DNA of 64,000 nucleotides from Pyxidicoccus fallax (GCF_012933655.1 NZ_JABBJJ010000010.1:22955-86954); one strand, 5' to 3'. Positions 8,333-21,384 are shown, counted from the stretch's first letter. Notes: generated from the letters alone by a model not told the origin. Made by a program: numbers and translations.

Positions 8333-9496
8333 TCACTGCTCGGGGTTGACCTGATAGAGGGGGAAGTAGGACGCGACGCGCCCTTCCTCGACGTCACGCG
8401 CCAACTGGGGCACCTCGTCCCAGGCGTAGACGCGCTCTCCGTCCACCGGGGGCAGCCAGCCGGCCTCCTCGGCGAAGCCCACCGCCGCCACGGCCTCGGA
8501 GAAGCGCGCGTAGTGGGTGTTGATGTGCTGGTGGCGCTTCGTGCACTCGGTGGAGCGCGACACGTCCATCAGGTCCGCGCCCAGCTTCCAGCCCGCGGAG
8601 GTGATGACGCCCTCGCGTCCCAGCGCCTTGAGCGCGGCCTGGAGGAGGGGGCCGCCGATGTGGTCCAGGAAGATGGAGACGTCCTGGCCCCGGCCCGCCT
8701 CCTTCACCCGTGCCAGGAACTGCTTCTCCGACTGCGTGTAGCGCTGCCGGTACGCGGCGTCCGCGGCGAAGCGGGCCGCGTCGAGCGTCAGGTCCGGGAA
8801 CTCGCGCCGGTCCAACGGGATGATGCCCACGGACTCCAGGTGGCGCAGCCGCTCCTCCTGCGAGGCGACCATGGCCACCCGGCACCCGGCGTACCGGGCC
8901 AGCCGCAGCTGCGCATAGGCCACACCGCCGCCCCAGCCCACCACGAAGGGCACCGGGCAGTCCGACTCGCTGACCTGCAGGCGGAAGCACCCCCAGGCGA
9001 GCCGCCAGTTGGACCAGGCGGTGATGTAGCGGAGCGAGAAGGCCGCCCACTGTCTCAGCGAGTGGCGGCTGTTGGCGGGAATGGGGATGAGGACGTGCTG
9101 CGGCAGCCGCGTCCGGCGGGCGAGCAGGCCCATGGTGCGGGTGGCGTCGTAGGCCAGCACCTTGACGGGATAGCCGTGCTCGTCTGGTTCGGCGTTGCAG
9201 AAAACGAGGCAGTGGTCTCCAGGGCGGATGCGGGTGACGGCGCTGCCCGTCTCCACCACGCGCACCACGCCCGCGTTGCCGATGACCACCTTGTCCTCAC
9301 GGCGCAGCCGGCAGATATCCACCGGCACACGCTGGATGGCGTGGCCCATGTTGCCCTCCCAGCAGCCGTAGATGGGCTCCGCCACCACGTCCTCCGGGCC
9401 GGGGTCCGGGAAGGCGAAGTCCTCTTCCACCAGCGCCCCCGGAAGGGCTTGTCCCCGCTCGCCCCGGTGAAGGACCCAGGCCTGCGTCTCTTGCAT
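8333..9496 (-). CDS. Medium-chain dehydrogenase/reductase, crotonyl-CoA-reductase-like
   Basis: A 387-residue zinc-independent-looking MDR protein. The N-terminal GroES-like domain covers about 1-130. The nucleotide-binding segment around FVVGWGGGVAYAQLRLARYAG has the Gly-rich turn followed by a small helix and the strand VAMVAS. The C-terminal part keeps the MDR pattern (DHIGGPLLQAALKALG). The general look, with an extended middle region, is closest to crotonyl-CoA reductase/carboxylase-like MDRs, which act on enoyl thioesters. An enoyl reductase role in the cluster is inference. ATG 9496 has GGAGGAG about 6 bases upstream. It is the first gene of operon A, so its promoter should lie in 9497-9931. 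Confidence 0.75.
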   Translation of the reverse strand: MQETQAWVLHRGERGQALPGALVEEDFAFPDPGPEDVVAEPIYGCWEGNMGHAIQRVPVDICRLRREDKVVIGNAGVVRVVETGSAVTRIRPGDHCLVFCNAEPDEHGYPVKVLAYDATRTMGLLARRTRLPQHVLIPIPANSRHSLRQWAAFSLRYITAWSNWRLAWGCFRLQVSESDCPVPFVVGWGGGVAYAQLRLARYAGCRVAMVASQEERLRHLESVGIIPLDRREFPDLTLDAARFAADAAYRQRYTQSEKQFLARVKEAGRGQDVSIFLDHIGGPLLQAALKALGREGVITSAGWKLGADLMDVSRSTECTKRHQHINTHYARFSEAVAAVGFAEEAGWLPPVDGERVYAWDEVPQLARDVEEGRVASYFPLYQVNPEQ

Positions 9497-9931
9497 GACT
9501 CCTCCAATGGCTCGCACACCGCGTGCCGAAGTGGAGGAAATGATGTTGAAACCTGATTCAGGTCTCAAGAATGCCCGGGGTGCGGTCCGGGGCTGTTCTC
9601 GGCAGCGCGCAGCGGGTCGCGGACCGCGTGGGAGGCGAGGAAACGCGGGAGGTCTGATTCCACGGGGGGCGCGTCAAGGGACTTGTCGCGTGAGAGGGGG
9701 GCAGCCGGTGCGCTGCGCCTCCTGCACAGCCGGGGTGCGGTTCGCGGAGGGGGCCAGCCCCGTACCGACTCTCAACCTCGAGCTGCCCGACTCGAGAGGG
9801 GTCACTCCACCGATTTTCCTCAGGATTTCCTGAAGGACGGCCCGGGCCCGGGGACGAATTCCAAGAGTCCGGGAATTTCGACGCAACTTCCAGCGGGTTG
9901 ACGCGAGAATCAGCGCAGGAGATCCACCTCA
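9497..9931. promoter_or_regulatory. 435-base divergent intergenic region between operon A and the LysM gene
   Basis: No credible gene is present. It must contain the promoter of the minus-strand operon starting at 9496 and of the plus-strand gene at 9932. Visible small symmetries are a 6+6 palindrome with a 2-base gap at 9820-9833 (TCAGGA/TCCTGA) and two CTCGAG hexamers near 9779 and 9791. I cannot assign a sigma-factor promoter with confidence. Confidence 0.4.
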
Positions 9932-10687
9932 ATGTCCACGTCCGTCAGCAGAACCCGCCAGGGTACTTCTTCCTACAAGTCCCGCGGGGTCGACACCCCC
10001 GACAAGCCCGGAAACCGCTACACGATCCGCAAGGGTGACACCCTCTCGGCCCTCGCCGTTCGCTTCAAGACGACCGTCAAGGAGCTGGCGCGCATCAACA
10101 ACATCGCCAATCCGAACCTCATCTACGCGGGCGATACGCTGCGCCTGCCCGGCTCCGGCAAGAGCACCGGCTACAACGGGAAGGACAGCTTCGACTCCGG
10201 CAAGAGCGGCCCCAAGGGCTCCAGTGGCTCGAAGGGCTCCAGCGGCGCGCAGAACGGCGGGAAGGTCAACGGGAGCAGCGGCGCACAGCCGGGCCAGGCG
10301 ACGCCCGCGATGCGCAAGCTCGCGGAGGCGGGGCGCAAGGCGGCGCTGAGCATGGGCGGGTACAACAGCCAGGGCCTGTGCGCCACGGGCGTGAGCAAGG
10401 CCATCCAGAACGCCTTCGGCTTCAAGGTCTGGGGCAACGGCAACCAGATCGACAACAACCTGCCGCGCGACAAGTTCAAGCAGGTCAACATGTCGCTCGA
10501 GGAGGCGCTGAAGATTCCGGGCCTCGTCCTCACCTGGGAGCGCACGTCCTCGGCGGCGGGCCAGAAGTACGGCCACACGGCCATCACCACCGGCGACGGC
10601 CGCTCCTCCGTGAGCGACTTCATCGAGCGCAACACGCTCGGCGCGGGTGGCCGCAGCGGGTTCAAGGTCTTCATGCCCATCATCTGA
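9932..10687 (+). CDS. LysM protein with CHAP/NlpC-P60-like C-terminal domain
   Basis: A 251-residue protein. A LysM peptidoglycan-binding module spans about 29-73 (YTIRKGDTLSALA through YAGDTLRLP). A flexible Gly/Ser/Lys linker fills 74-122. The C-terminal domain, about 125-251, carries a candidate Cys/His pair, C150 (SQGLCATG) and H215 (KYGHTAI), in the order of CHAP or NlpC/P60 cysteine amidases/peptidases. No classical signal peptide is seen, so export could be non-classical or phage-tail/lysis-like. The RBS CAGGAGA lies 9 bases before the ATG. It stands alone between the two biosynthetic operons and is followed by a strong hairpin terminator. Confidence 0.75.
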   Translation: MSTSVSRTRQGTSSYKSRGVDTPDKPGNRYTIRKGDTLSALAVRFKTTVKELARINNIANPNLIYAGDTLRLPGSGKSTGYNGKDSFDSGKSGPKGSSGSKGSSGAQNGGKVNGSSGAQPGQATPAMRKLAEAGRKAALSMGGYNSQGLCATGVSKAIQNAFGFKVWGNGNQIDNNLPRDKFKQVNMSLEEALKIPGLVLTWERTSSAAGQKYGHTAITTGDGRSSVSDFIERNTLGAGGRSGFKVFMPII

Positions 10688-10715
10688 GGGCACCCCTCAG
10701 AACCAGTGCATGAGG

Positions 10716-10741
10716 GGCGGGAAGCGTACCGGCTTCCCGCC
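10716..10741. terminator. Hairpin terminator between convergent genes
   Basis: A perfect 10-base inverted repeat GGCGGGAAGC / GCTTCCCGCC with a 6-base loop, 28 bases after the LysM stop and 25 before the end of the convergent GNAT gene. There is no T-run, as is usual in high-G+C genomes. It could serve both strands. Confidence 0.7.
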
Positions 10742-10766
10742 GCCTCGCATGCGAGATGCCCGTGGC

Positions 10767-11270
10767 TCAGCGCTTCGGCGGAGGTCCGTCCTCGGCCGTG
10801 GCGCCCTCCACCCGCTGCATGGCGTAGTTCGTGAACCACTGCCCCCCGCGCTCGACACGCTGCTCCCGTACCACGGTGAAGCCGGAGCGCTCGAAGAGCG
10901 GGCGTGCGGTGATGCTCGCCGCCACGGTCAGTCGCGCGAGTCCCCGTCGGCGCGCCTCGCCGAGCACGTGCGCCATGAGCGCCGTCGCGACACCGCGCCG
11001 GGCGTGCTCGGGGTGCACGAAGAACATGTCGATGTAGCCGTCGTCGGACAGGTCGGTGAACCCGGCGACGGCTCCGTCCCGCTCCGCGACCCAGGTGCCC
11101 GCCGCGGCGCGCCGCCGCGCGAAGGTCTCCACGTCGAGGTCGTCCGGAGCCCAGGCGCGCACCTGCTCAGGGGAGTAGTCGGCGGATGCGACCTCGCGCA
11201 CGCTGCGGCGGAACAGCTCCAGCAGCACCGGCGCGTCGGCGGGGACATACGGGCGGATGACGATGGTCAC
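10767..11270 (-). CDS. GNAT-family N-acetyltransferase
   Basis: A 167-residue acetyltransferase of the GNAT fold. Visible are strand 1 (IRPYVPADAPVLLELF), the strand pair GTWVAERDGAVAGFTDL, the acetyl-CoA-binding motif A (FVHPEHARRGVATALM, with the R/Q-x-x-G-x-A signature) and the closing motif PLFERSGFTVVREQ. The GTG at 11270 is chosen because AAGGTG lies 8 bases upstream and the family begins close to IRPY. The substrate is unknown. It is transcribed alone, convergent with the LysM gene, and has no obvious link to the biosynthetic operons on either side. Confidence 0.85.
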   Translation of the reverse strand: MTIVIRPYVPADAPVLLELFRRSVREVASADYSPEQVRAWAPDDLDVETFARRRAAAGTWVAERDGAVAGFTDLSDDGYIDMFFVHPEHARRGVATALMAHVLGEARRRGLARLTVAASITARPLFERSGFTVVREQRVERGGQWFTNYAMQRVEGATAEDGPPPKR

Positions 11271-11511
11271 GCCGCACCTTGCCCGGCGGACCGAGGGGGC
11301 GTCCAGCCGATTCCAGGCGAACACTCCGGTTGTTGACTCCGTGGTCGGCGTGAGCCCGTTCCACGGTGCAGGTGAGCCGTGGACGGGGGGGCCGCATTTC
11401 TGTTCACCGGGCTGCTGGAGAGGCCCCGTGCCGTCCCTTTGAGCACTCCTTGACGGTCTCTTCACACTTCGGCTTTGCACCCGCTTGGGGGAATCGCGCT
11501 AGAAGGCGCGC

Positions 11512-12684
11512 GTGATCCGCTCGCTTCTTCTCATCCTGTCTGTCTCGGCAACGGTCGTGGTCGCTACTTCCTGCTCCTCGGCGGAGCCGGTACCGGATGC
11601 CTCTCGCTCCCCTGACGCCCCGGAGGACCCGGCGCCCCCGCCGCCCTCGGAGGACCCGGCACCTCCGCCACCCCCGGAGGACCTGGCGCTCCCAAGCGTC
11701 CTGCGTTTCGAAGCGAACCCCGCGACCATCGCTCCGGGCGAGTCCGTCGAGCTGTCCTGGGAGGTCACCGGCGCGCGACGCGTTTCCATCAATCAAGGCG
11801 TGGGTGAGGTGCGCGGAACCTCGGTGCGGGTCAGCCCGACAGCGACGACGACGTACACGCTCACGGCGACCAACAATCGCGGGAGCACCACGGCGAACAC
11901 CAGGGTCACGGTGAGCGCGCCCGGTGGGACGAAGATCTCCGGGGTCCTCACGACGCGCACGCTGACGCGCGCGGGCTCGCCGTACGAGGTGACCGGCGAC
12001 CTGACGGTGCCAGCAGGGAACCGGCTCACCATCGAGCCCGATGTCCACCTGAAGTTCATGGGGCGCTTCAAGCTCTCCGTGTTCGGACGAATCACCGCGC
12101 GGGGCACCGCCGCGATGCCCATCCTCTTCACCGCGGACAATCCCACCGCCGGCTGGAGGGGGATGCGGCTGGCGGCGACGTCGGATTCCGGTTCGGACAT
12201 CCTCGAACACTGCATCTTCGAGCACGGCAACAAGGTCGGCGGTCAGGACGGCGCGGGCGCGGAGGGCTCGTACTCCGATAACGCCGGTGGCGCGCTCTGG
12301 ATTGGCTCGCGTGCGAACGTGAACGTGAACAACAACGTGTTCCGCTCCAACAAGGCGCCCGCGTTCGGCGGCGCGCTGATGCTGATCTCTCCGACCAGCT
12401 CGGGTGTCGCCACCGGGAACACCTTCCACGACAACGAGTGCACCGGTCCGCGAACCCAGTTCCAGGGCGTGGGCGGGGCGGTCAACACAGCTCACCTCTC
12501 GGCCAGCACCCAGTGGACGTTCCGCGGCGGCGAGTTCAGCGACAACAGGGCCCCGGAGGGTGGGGCGCTCTATTTCTTCGACAGCAACGTGACGCTCGAC
12601 GGCATCGCGATGTCGGGCAACAGCCCGCAGAACTGGGCGACGCCAGAGCCGCACCGGCTGACCGTCATCAACACGCCGAGGTAG
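11512..12684 (+). CDS. Secreted lipoprotein with Ig-like and parallel beta-helix domains
   Basis: A 390-residue exported lipoprotein starting with GTG. The signal peptide ends in a lipobox with the acylated Cys about residue 21 (VATSC). A Pro-rich spacer with repeated PPPxEDPAP units covers about 25-60. An Ig-like fold of about 80 residues (LRFEANPATIAPGESVEL to VTVSAPG) resembles bacterial Ig modules on surface proteins. Residues from about 145 form a right-handed parallel beta-helix with repeated ladder segments (HCIFEHGN, NNVFRSNKAPAFGGAL, NTFHDNEC). Such helices bind or cleave polysaccharide; no catalytic residues are evident. The end lies only 7 bases from the stop of the convergent NRPS gene. 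Confidence 0.75.
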   Translation: MIRSLLLILSVSATVVVATSCSSAEPVPDASRSPDAPEDPAPPPPSEDPAPPPPPEDLALPSVLRFEANPATIAPGESVELSWEVTGARRVSINQGVGEVRGTSVRVSPTATTTYTLTATNNRGSTTANTRVTVSAPGGTKISGVLTTRTLTRAGSPYEVTGDLTVPAGNRLTIEPDVHLKFMGRFKLSVFGRITARGTAAMPILFTADNPTAGWRGMRLAATSDSGSDILEHCIFEHGNKVGGQDGAGAEGSYSDNAGGALWIGSRANVNVNNNVFRSNKAPAFGGALMLISPTSSGVATGNTFHDNECTGPRTQFQGVGGAVNTAHLSASTQWTFRGGEFSDNRAPEGGALYFFDSNVTLDGIAMSGNSPQNWATPEPHRLTVINTPR

Positions 12685-12691
12685 CCGGGCG

Positions 12692-17572
<4,881 letters not shown>

Positions 17573-17659
17573 CGGGAAGTCCTTCGCTTGTCCGGGGCAC
17601 GACGCGGTGCGAGGCCGCGCGGGTGCTCGATGGGGGTGATTGCCTTCATGCGCTCCGCC

Positions 17660-19069
17660 TCACTTGTGCAGCGCGGCGGTGGCGCCATCCGCGGAGACGA
17701 CCTGGATGCGCCGTGGGCGCTCCGCGAGCCGCAGCAGGCGGGAGAGCGCCTCGGACAGGTGGTCCATGGAGCGCCCCTCGTCCGCCACGGTGAGGACCAT
17801 CTCGTAGTCATCCCCCTCCGTGCCGGGGACGACCTGCGTGCGCACGGTGAGCACGCCGGGGAGCGTGGTGGCCAGGCGGCGCACGGAGGCCATGCAGATC
17901 TTCTCGCTGCCCCGGATGAGGAAGTCGGAGAGCCGCCCCTGGAAGTACAGGTAGCCGTCCGCGTCGATGTCGAAGATGTCCCCCGTGGCCAGCAGGTTCG
18001 GGCCGCGCCAGGCGTGCAGCTTCTCGCCCTCCACCAGGCCGATGCGCCGCTTCATCAGCGTGTCCGAGGACACCAGCAGCTCCTTCTGGCCGCCGGTGCC
18101 TCGGGGATGCAGCGACACCTGTGTCCCCGGGAGCGGCAGGCCCACGGAGGCGAAGCGGTGGGACGGCTCGGCGTGGGCCGCCAGCGTGGCGACCCGGGGC
18201 CCGGCCTCGGACAGGCCATAGGTGATGTACAGCTCACCCCGGGGCCGCTGGCGCAGCAGTCGCGCCACGTGCTCCGATGAGAGTGCATCCCCTCCGACGC
18301 CCAGGGAGCGCAGCCCCTCCGGGAAGTCTCCGCCTTGTTGAAGCAGCGAGCGCACCAGCAGCGGCGTCAGGGCGGACACGGTGACACCGTGGTCGGCGAG
18401 CAGCCGCAGGTACGCGGCGGGCTGGAACGGAGGCCCGCTGATGACCAGGTCCGCGCCCCGAAGCAGTGAGGCGAAGGCCTGCGCCACCAGGGAGTACGAG
18501 TAGTAGAGCGGCAGGTTTACCAGCACCGTGTCCCCGGCGCGCAGGCCCACCGCGTCCGCGTGACGGCGCGCGTTCCGGAAGAGCGCGTCGAGGTCGAACA
18601 CGCAGCCACTGGCGAAGCCCGAGGTGCCCGAGGTGAGCAGGACCATCTCCCCGGGAAGGGCGGCTGGAGGTTGCGTCTCGGGGAACAGGGCGACCTCGGC
18701 CCCTCCCAGCGTGAAGCGTTCCACCTCGCGGACCTGCGGGGCAGGGCGGCGCATGGCGACCAGCGCGCGCGCCGGGAGCGCCTCCACGAGCGCCTGTTGT
18801 CGCGCTGCGGGCGCGGAAGGAGACACCAGCGCGGGCACTCCGCGCGCGGCCAGAATCGCGAAGACCTGCGCCAGCAGCTCCGCCCCGTTCGGCAGGGCCA
18901 GCAGGACGACATCTCCCGGCCTCAGGCCTCGCGCCCGCCAGGAGGCCGCGAGCCGCTCCACCGAGCGCTCCGCGGGGGCACCGGACTCCGTGAGGTCCCG
19001 GACGCGGTCAAGGAACGCTTGAATGGACGGAAGAGAGATTCCCGCGAGTTCCGTGACGGGCTCCTTCAT
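17660..19069 (-). CDS. Acyl-AMP ligase with degenerate A3 motif, upstream of the NRPS
   Basis: A 469-residue ANL enzyme. Motifs are A3 TSGTSGFASGC, which lacks the usual PKG lysine and second Gly-Thr pattern, A5 TYGLSEAGP, A7 ATGDIF and A8 QGRLSDFLIRGSEK. The A10 region is reduced: the protein ends at ...ATAALHK, so the last residue could be the catalytic lysine, but no PxxxxGK context remains. It is expected to adenylate an acid and load T1 of the NRPS that begins 87 bases downstream. The weakened motifs make a reduced or altered activity possible. Its ATG overlaps a 40-codon mini-ORF by ATGA (see 19066-19188). Confidence 0.8.
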   Translation of the reverse strand: MKEPVTELAGISLPSIQAFLDRVRDLTESGAPAERSVERLAASWRARGLRPGDVVLLALPNGAELLAQVFAILAARGVPALVSPSAPAARQQALVEALPARALVAMRRPAPQVREVERFTLGGAEVALFPETQPPAALPGEMVLLTSGTSGFASGCVFDLDALFRNARRHADAVGLRAGDTVLVNLPLYYSYSLVAQAFASLLRGADLVISGPPFQPAAYLRLLADHGVTVSALTPLLVRSLLQQGGDFPEGLRSLGVGGDALSSEHVARLLRQRPRGELYITYGLSEAGPRVATLAAHAEPSHRFASVGLPLPGTQVSLHPRGTGGQKELLVSSDTLMKRRIGLVEGEKLHAWRGPNLLATGDIFDIDADGYLYFQGRLSDFLIRGSEKICMASVRRLATTLPGVLTVRTQVVPGTEGDDYEMVLTVADEGRSMDHLSEALSRLLRLAERPRRIQVVSADGATAALHK

Positions 19070-19188
19070 GGGGATACACCTCCAGCGTGAAGGCGCCTCA
19101 CGAGGAGCGCCGCGTCCATCCTGAGGCCCTGTAACGGCTGAATGGACAATGGGGAGCTGCCTACGAGGCCCGTGAAGGGTTCATTCAT
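19066..19188 (-). CDS. 40-residue mini-ORF created by a 119-base tandem duplication of a gene junction
   Basis: The short frame (MNEPFTGLVGSSPLSIQ...DAALLVRRLHAGGVSP) starts like the downstream ligase (MKEPVTELAG...PSIQ) and ends like the upstream KS-like protein (DAALLVRTLQPGAVLP). ATGA overlaps occur at both ends with period 119 (19188 versus 19069). The DNA repeat is strongest at 19096-19116 and 19215-19235, which are identical over 21 bases. It therefore looks like a duplicated KS-like/ligase junction that is still openly translatable. Whether a peptide is made or functional is unknown; it may only preserve translational coupling. Confidence 0.45.
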   Translation of the reverse strand: MNEPFTGLVGSSPLSIQPLQGLRMDAALLVRRLHAGGVSP

Positions 19189-19742
19189 GGGAGCACGGCT
19201 CCGGGCTGAAGGGTCCTCACGAGGAGCGCCGCGTCTACCCCCTGACCCATGCCCCGCGAGAGCACGGCACAGGCGGCGCGAGGCGGGCCGCCGGGCACGG
19301 ATGCCGCGGTCCCGATGAGCGCGTAGTCGACGACGCCTCGCGCGAGCCACGCGGCGGAGAGCGTCAGGGCGATACCTGCTGCCTCCTCCACGGGCATCGT
19401 CAACGCGAGCGTCGGCCCGCGCAGGCCATGGACGATGCAGGCGAGCCCGGTGGGCGCGCTCGGGTTGGCGGCGGGAAACCGGATGGGGGAAGCGAAGCCG
19501 CGCAGTGCCTCGCTCGCGGCGTGGGCCATGGCCTCCGGTGGCGCTTCGGGCCCCACCTGGATGAGCGAACACCGGTCCACAACGGCCCGGAAGCCCTCAC
19601 CCAACGGCGCGGTGGCCTCGCCAATGGCGAGCACCAGTGCCCAGGACATCGGGTCCGCATAGCGCACGGCGGTCTTTACCCGCGCCGCGTACGGGTTGGG
19701 CCCACCGCCCCGCGCCTCCGCACCGCCAAGCAGCACGATCAT
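19185..19742 (-). CDS. Truncated ketosynthase-like protein (chain-length-factor type, no active-site Cys)
   Basis: A 185-residue protein resembling the N-terminal half of a beta-ketoacyl synthase, as in the short ketoacyl-synthase-like domain proteins (Pfam Ketoacyl-synt_2 type) of aryl-polyene clusters. It has FPAANPSAPTGLA and GLRGPTLALT, the region before the active site, but the TACSS nucleophile is replaced by TMPVEEAAG, so it cannot condense by itself. A full chain-length factor has about 400 residues. Adjacent translation (ATGA at 19739-19742) with a complete KS suggests a heterodimer or chain-length control, which is inference. Confidence 0.7.
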   Translation of the reverse strand: MIVLLGGAEARGGGPNPYAARVKTAVRYADPMSWALVLAIGEATAPLGEGFRAVVDRCSLIQVGPEAPPEAMAHAASEALRGFASPIRFPAANPSAPTGLACIVHGLRGPTLALTMPVEEAAGIALTLSAAWLARGVVDYALIGTAASVPGGPPRAACAVLSRGMGQGVDAALLVRTLQPGAVLP

Positions 19743-20860
19743 CGCGGCACCTCGAAGACGAGAGACGTGTCGAAACCCCCGAACCCGAGCGTGAGGCTCA
19801 GGCCGATTCGCGCCTCGTGACGCACCGGCCGGCCCAGGGGAAGGGCACAGGGAAAGTCCGGCTCCGGTTGCTCCAGACCCGCGATGGGAGGCACCACGCC
19901 CTCGCGCAATCCGAGGATGAGGGCAATCGCCTCCATCGCGCCCGTCGCGCCGAGGGCGTGGCCAAACGCGCCCTTCGTCGCGAAGACCAGCGGGCGCGAC
20001 CCCGGGCCGAAGACGGCCCGGAACGCCTCCGCCTCCGCGCGGTCATTCGCGGGTGTGGCCGAGCCGTGCGCGTTGACGAGCCCGATGTCCTCCGGCGCCA
20101 GCCCCGCGTCGGACAAGGAGCGCTCCATGGCCAGCCGTGCCCCCGTGGCGGCGGGGTCCGGAGCCGTCATGCTCGCCGCGTCGTTGGCCGAGCCCGCTCC
20201 CCGGAAGACGGCGAGCAGCGGCGCCGAGCGCCCCCGTGCATGCGCCATGGACTCCAGCACGAGGAAGCCAGCGCCCTCGCCGAGCAACATGCCGTCATGC
20301 CGGGTGTCGAAGGCGCGCGGCCGGGTAGGGGACATGGTGGACAGCGCAGAGTGCGCCAGCCGCTTGCTCTGCGTGAGGACATCCACGCCGCCGCAGACAC
20401 ACACCTGAGCCGCCCCGGAGCGGATGAGCTCCGCGCCCATCAGGATGGCATCCGACCCCGAGGAGCACGCCGTCGAGAGGCACACCGGCGCCGTGCTCGC
20501 ACCCACCGCACGGGCCACCTCGTCCGCCCAGGCGTGAAGCGGCAGCTCCCGCTCGCGCGCATCGTCGAGCCAGGCCCCCAGGCTCGTTCCCAGCACGAAG
20601 CGCGTGCCGGTGCCGCCCGCCTCCAGCCGTGCCTCGGCCAGCGCGCGGCCCAGCGTCTCCACCGCCAGACGCCGCAGCCGGGGCGCGGGGTCATCGCCAG
20701 CTGGCGGAATGGCCGCGGCCAGCGCGTTCCTCAGCCGATGCGGAGAGGCCACCTCGACGAAGCCATGCTCCCCGGCCAGCAGCCGCCGCCACACGTCGCC
20801 GAGCCCGTGGCCCAGCGCCGTGCTCCACGCGGCCCCGGTCACCGCGACGGGCGCTACCAT
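19739..20860 (-). CDS. Beta-ketoacyl-ACP synthase II (FabF-like KS)
   Basis: A 373-residue elongating condensing enzyme. The triad is C132 (STACSSGSD), H265 (NAHGSATPAND) and H301 (KGAFGHALGATG), with the conserved Lys296. Length is slightly below the 410 of FabF. The GEGAGFLVLE loop and C-terminal GFGGFDTSLVF are as expected. It should elongate an acyl-ACP with malonyl units together with the KS-like partner encoded next. The start ATG at 20860 overlaps the end of the dehydratase by 7 bases. A longer frame upstream would duplicate the dehydratase gene in another frame and is rejected. Confidence 0.9.
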   Translation of the reverse strand: MVAPVAVTGAAWSTALGHGLGDVWRRLLAGEHGFVEVASPHRLRNALAAAIPPAGDDPAPRLRRLAVETLGRALAEARLEAGGTGTRFVLGTSLGAWLDDARERELPLHAWADEVARAVGASTAPVCLSTACSSGSDAILMGAELIRSGAAQVCVCGGVDVLTQSKRLAHSALSTMSPTRPRAFDTRHDGMLLGEGAGFLVLESMAHARGRSAPLLAVFRGAGSANDAASMTAPDPAATGARLAMERSLSDAGLAPEDIGLVNAHGSATPANDRAEAEAFRAVFGPGSRPLVFATKGAFGHALGATGAMEAIALILGLREGVVPPIAGLEQPEPDFPCALPLGRPVRHEARIGLSLTLGFGGFDTSLVFEVPR

Positions 20861-21384
20861 AGCGGCGAGCCCAGCTCCGACACCTTGGTGCGCACGAGGC
20901 TGGCGCGGAACGCCGCCACGCGGCGTTTGTCCACCGTCGCCCTGCCCGAATAGACGAAGAGCCCACCGGCCAGGCGGCTCACGTCGACGCGCAGCAGCAC
21001 CTGGTCCCCCGGCACGACGACCTTGAGGAACCGGCTCTCCACCGAGCCAATCAGCGTCAGCTCGTCCTCGGCCAGCATCGACGTGCTCATCTGGTAGAGG
21101 ATGATGCCCGCCTGGGCGAAGGCCTGGATGAGGTTGCTGCCGGGGTAGATGGCGCGCTCGGGGAAGTGGCCCGCGATGCAGTCCAGGTTCCCCGAGATGG
21201 AGATGACGGCCTCCAGGAACTTCCCGGGCTCGTGGTCCACGATGCGGTCCAGGAGGATCATCGGATGCCGGTGGCGGAGCCACTGGCGCAGGGCGGTGAA
21301 GCCCAGGGGTCTGGGCTGTCGCGTCCCCTCGCTCACGGAGAGGGGGACGGCACGAGGGAGGCGCTGAGGGTCGGTGGAATGCAT
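20854..21384 (-). CDS. FabZ/ApeI-like hotdog 3-hydroxyacyl-ACP dehydratase with Glu-to-Gln change
   Basis: A 176-residue hotdog-fold protein. It has HRHPMILLDRI, the start of FabZ-type dehydratases, and GHFPERAIYPGSNLIQAFAQ, where H73 is the catalytic histidine. In FabZ the partner is a Glu in the helix (LxxEAMAQ). Here that residue is Gln87, so activity on ordinary substrates is in doubt. It probably dehydrates beta-hydroxyacyl-ACP to extend a polyene or unsaturated chain. ATG 21384 has GGAG upstream. A GTG at 21336 would overlap the thioesterase stop by GTGA, as in the rest of the operon, and give 160 residues. Either start is possible. Confidence 0.78.
   Translation of the reverse strand: MHSTDPQRLPRAVPLSVSEGTRQPRPLGFTALRQWLRHRHPMILLDRIVDHEPGKFLEAVISISGNLDCIAGHFPERAIYPGSNLIQAFAQAGIILYQMSTSMLAEDELTLIGSVESRFLKVVVPGDQVLLRVDVSRLAGGLFVYSGRATVDKRRVAAFRASLVRTKVSELGSPLW

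Noticed and set aside
6499..8397. Reading the KAS III gene copy b as a 632-residue fusion reaching to 8397
   Set aside because: The extra N-terminal part is the antisense frame of the acyltransferase; ATG 7548 has the ATGA overlap and gives a full-length KAS III.
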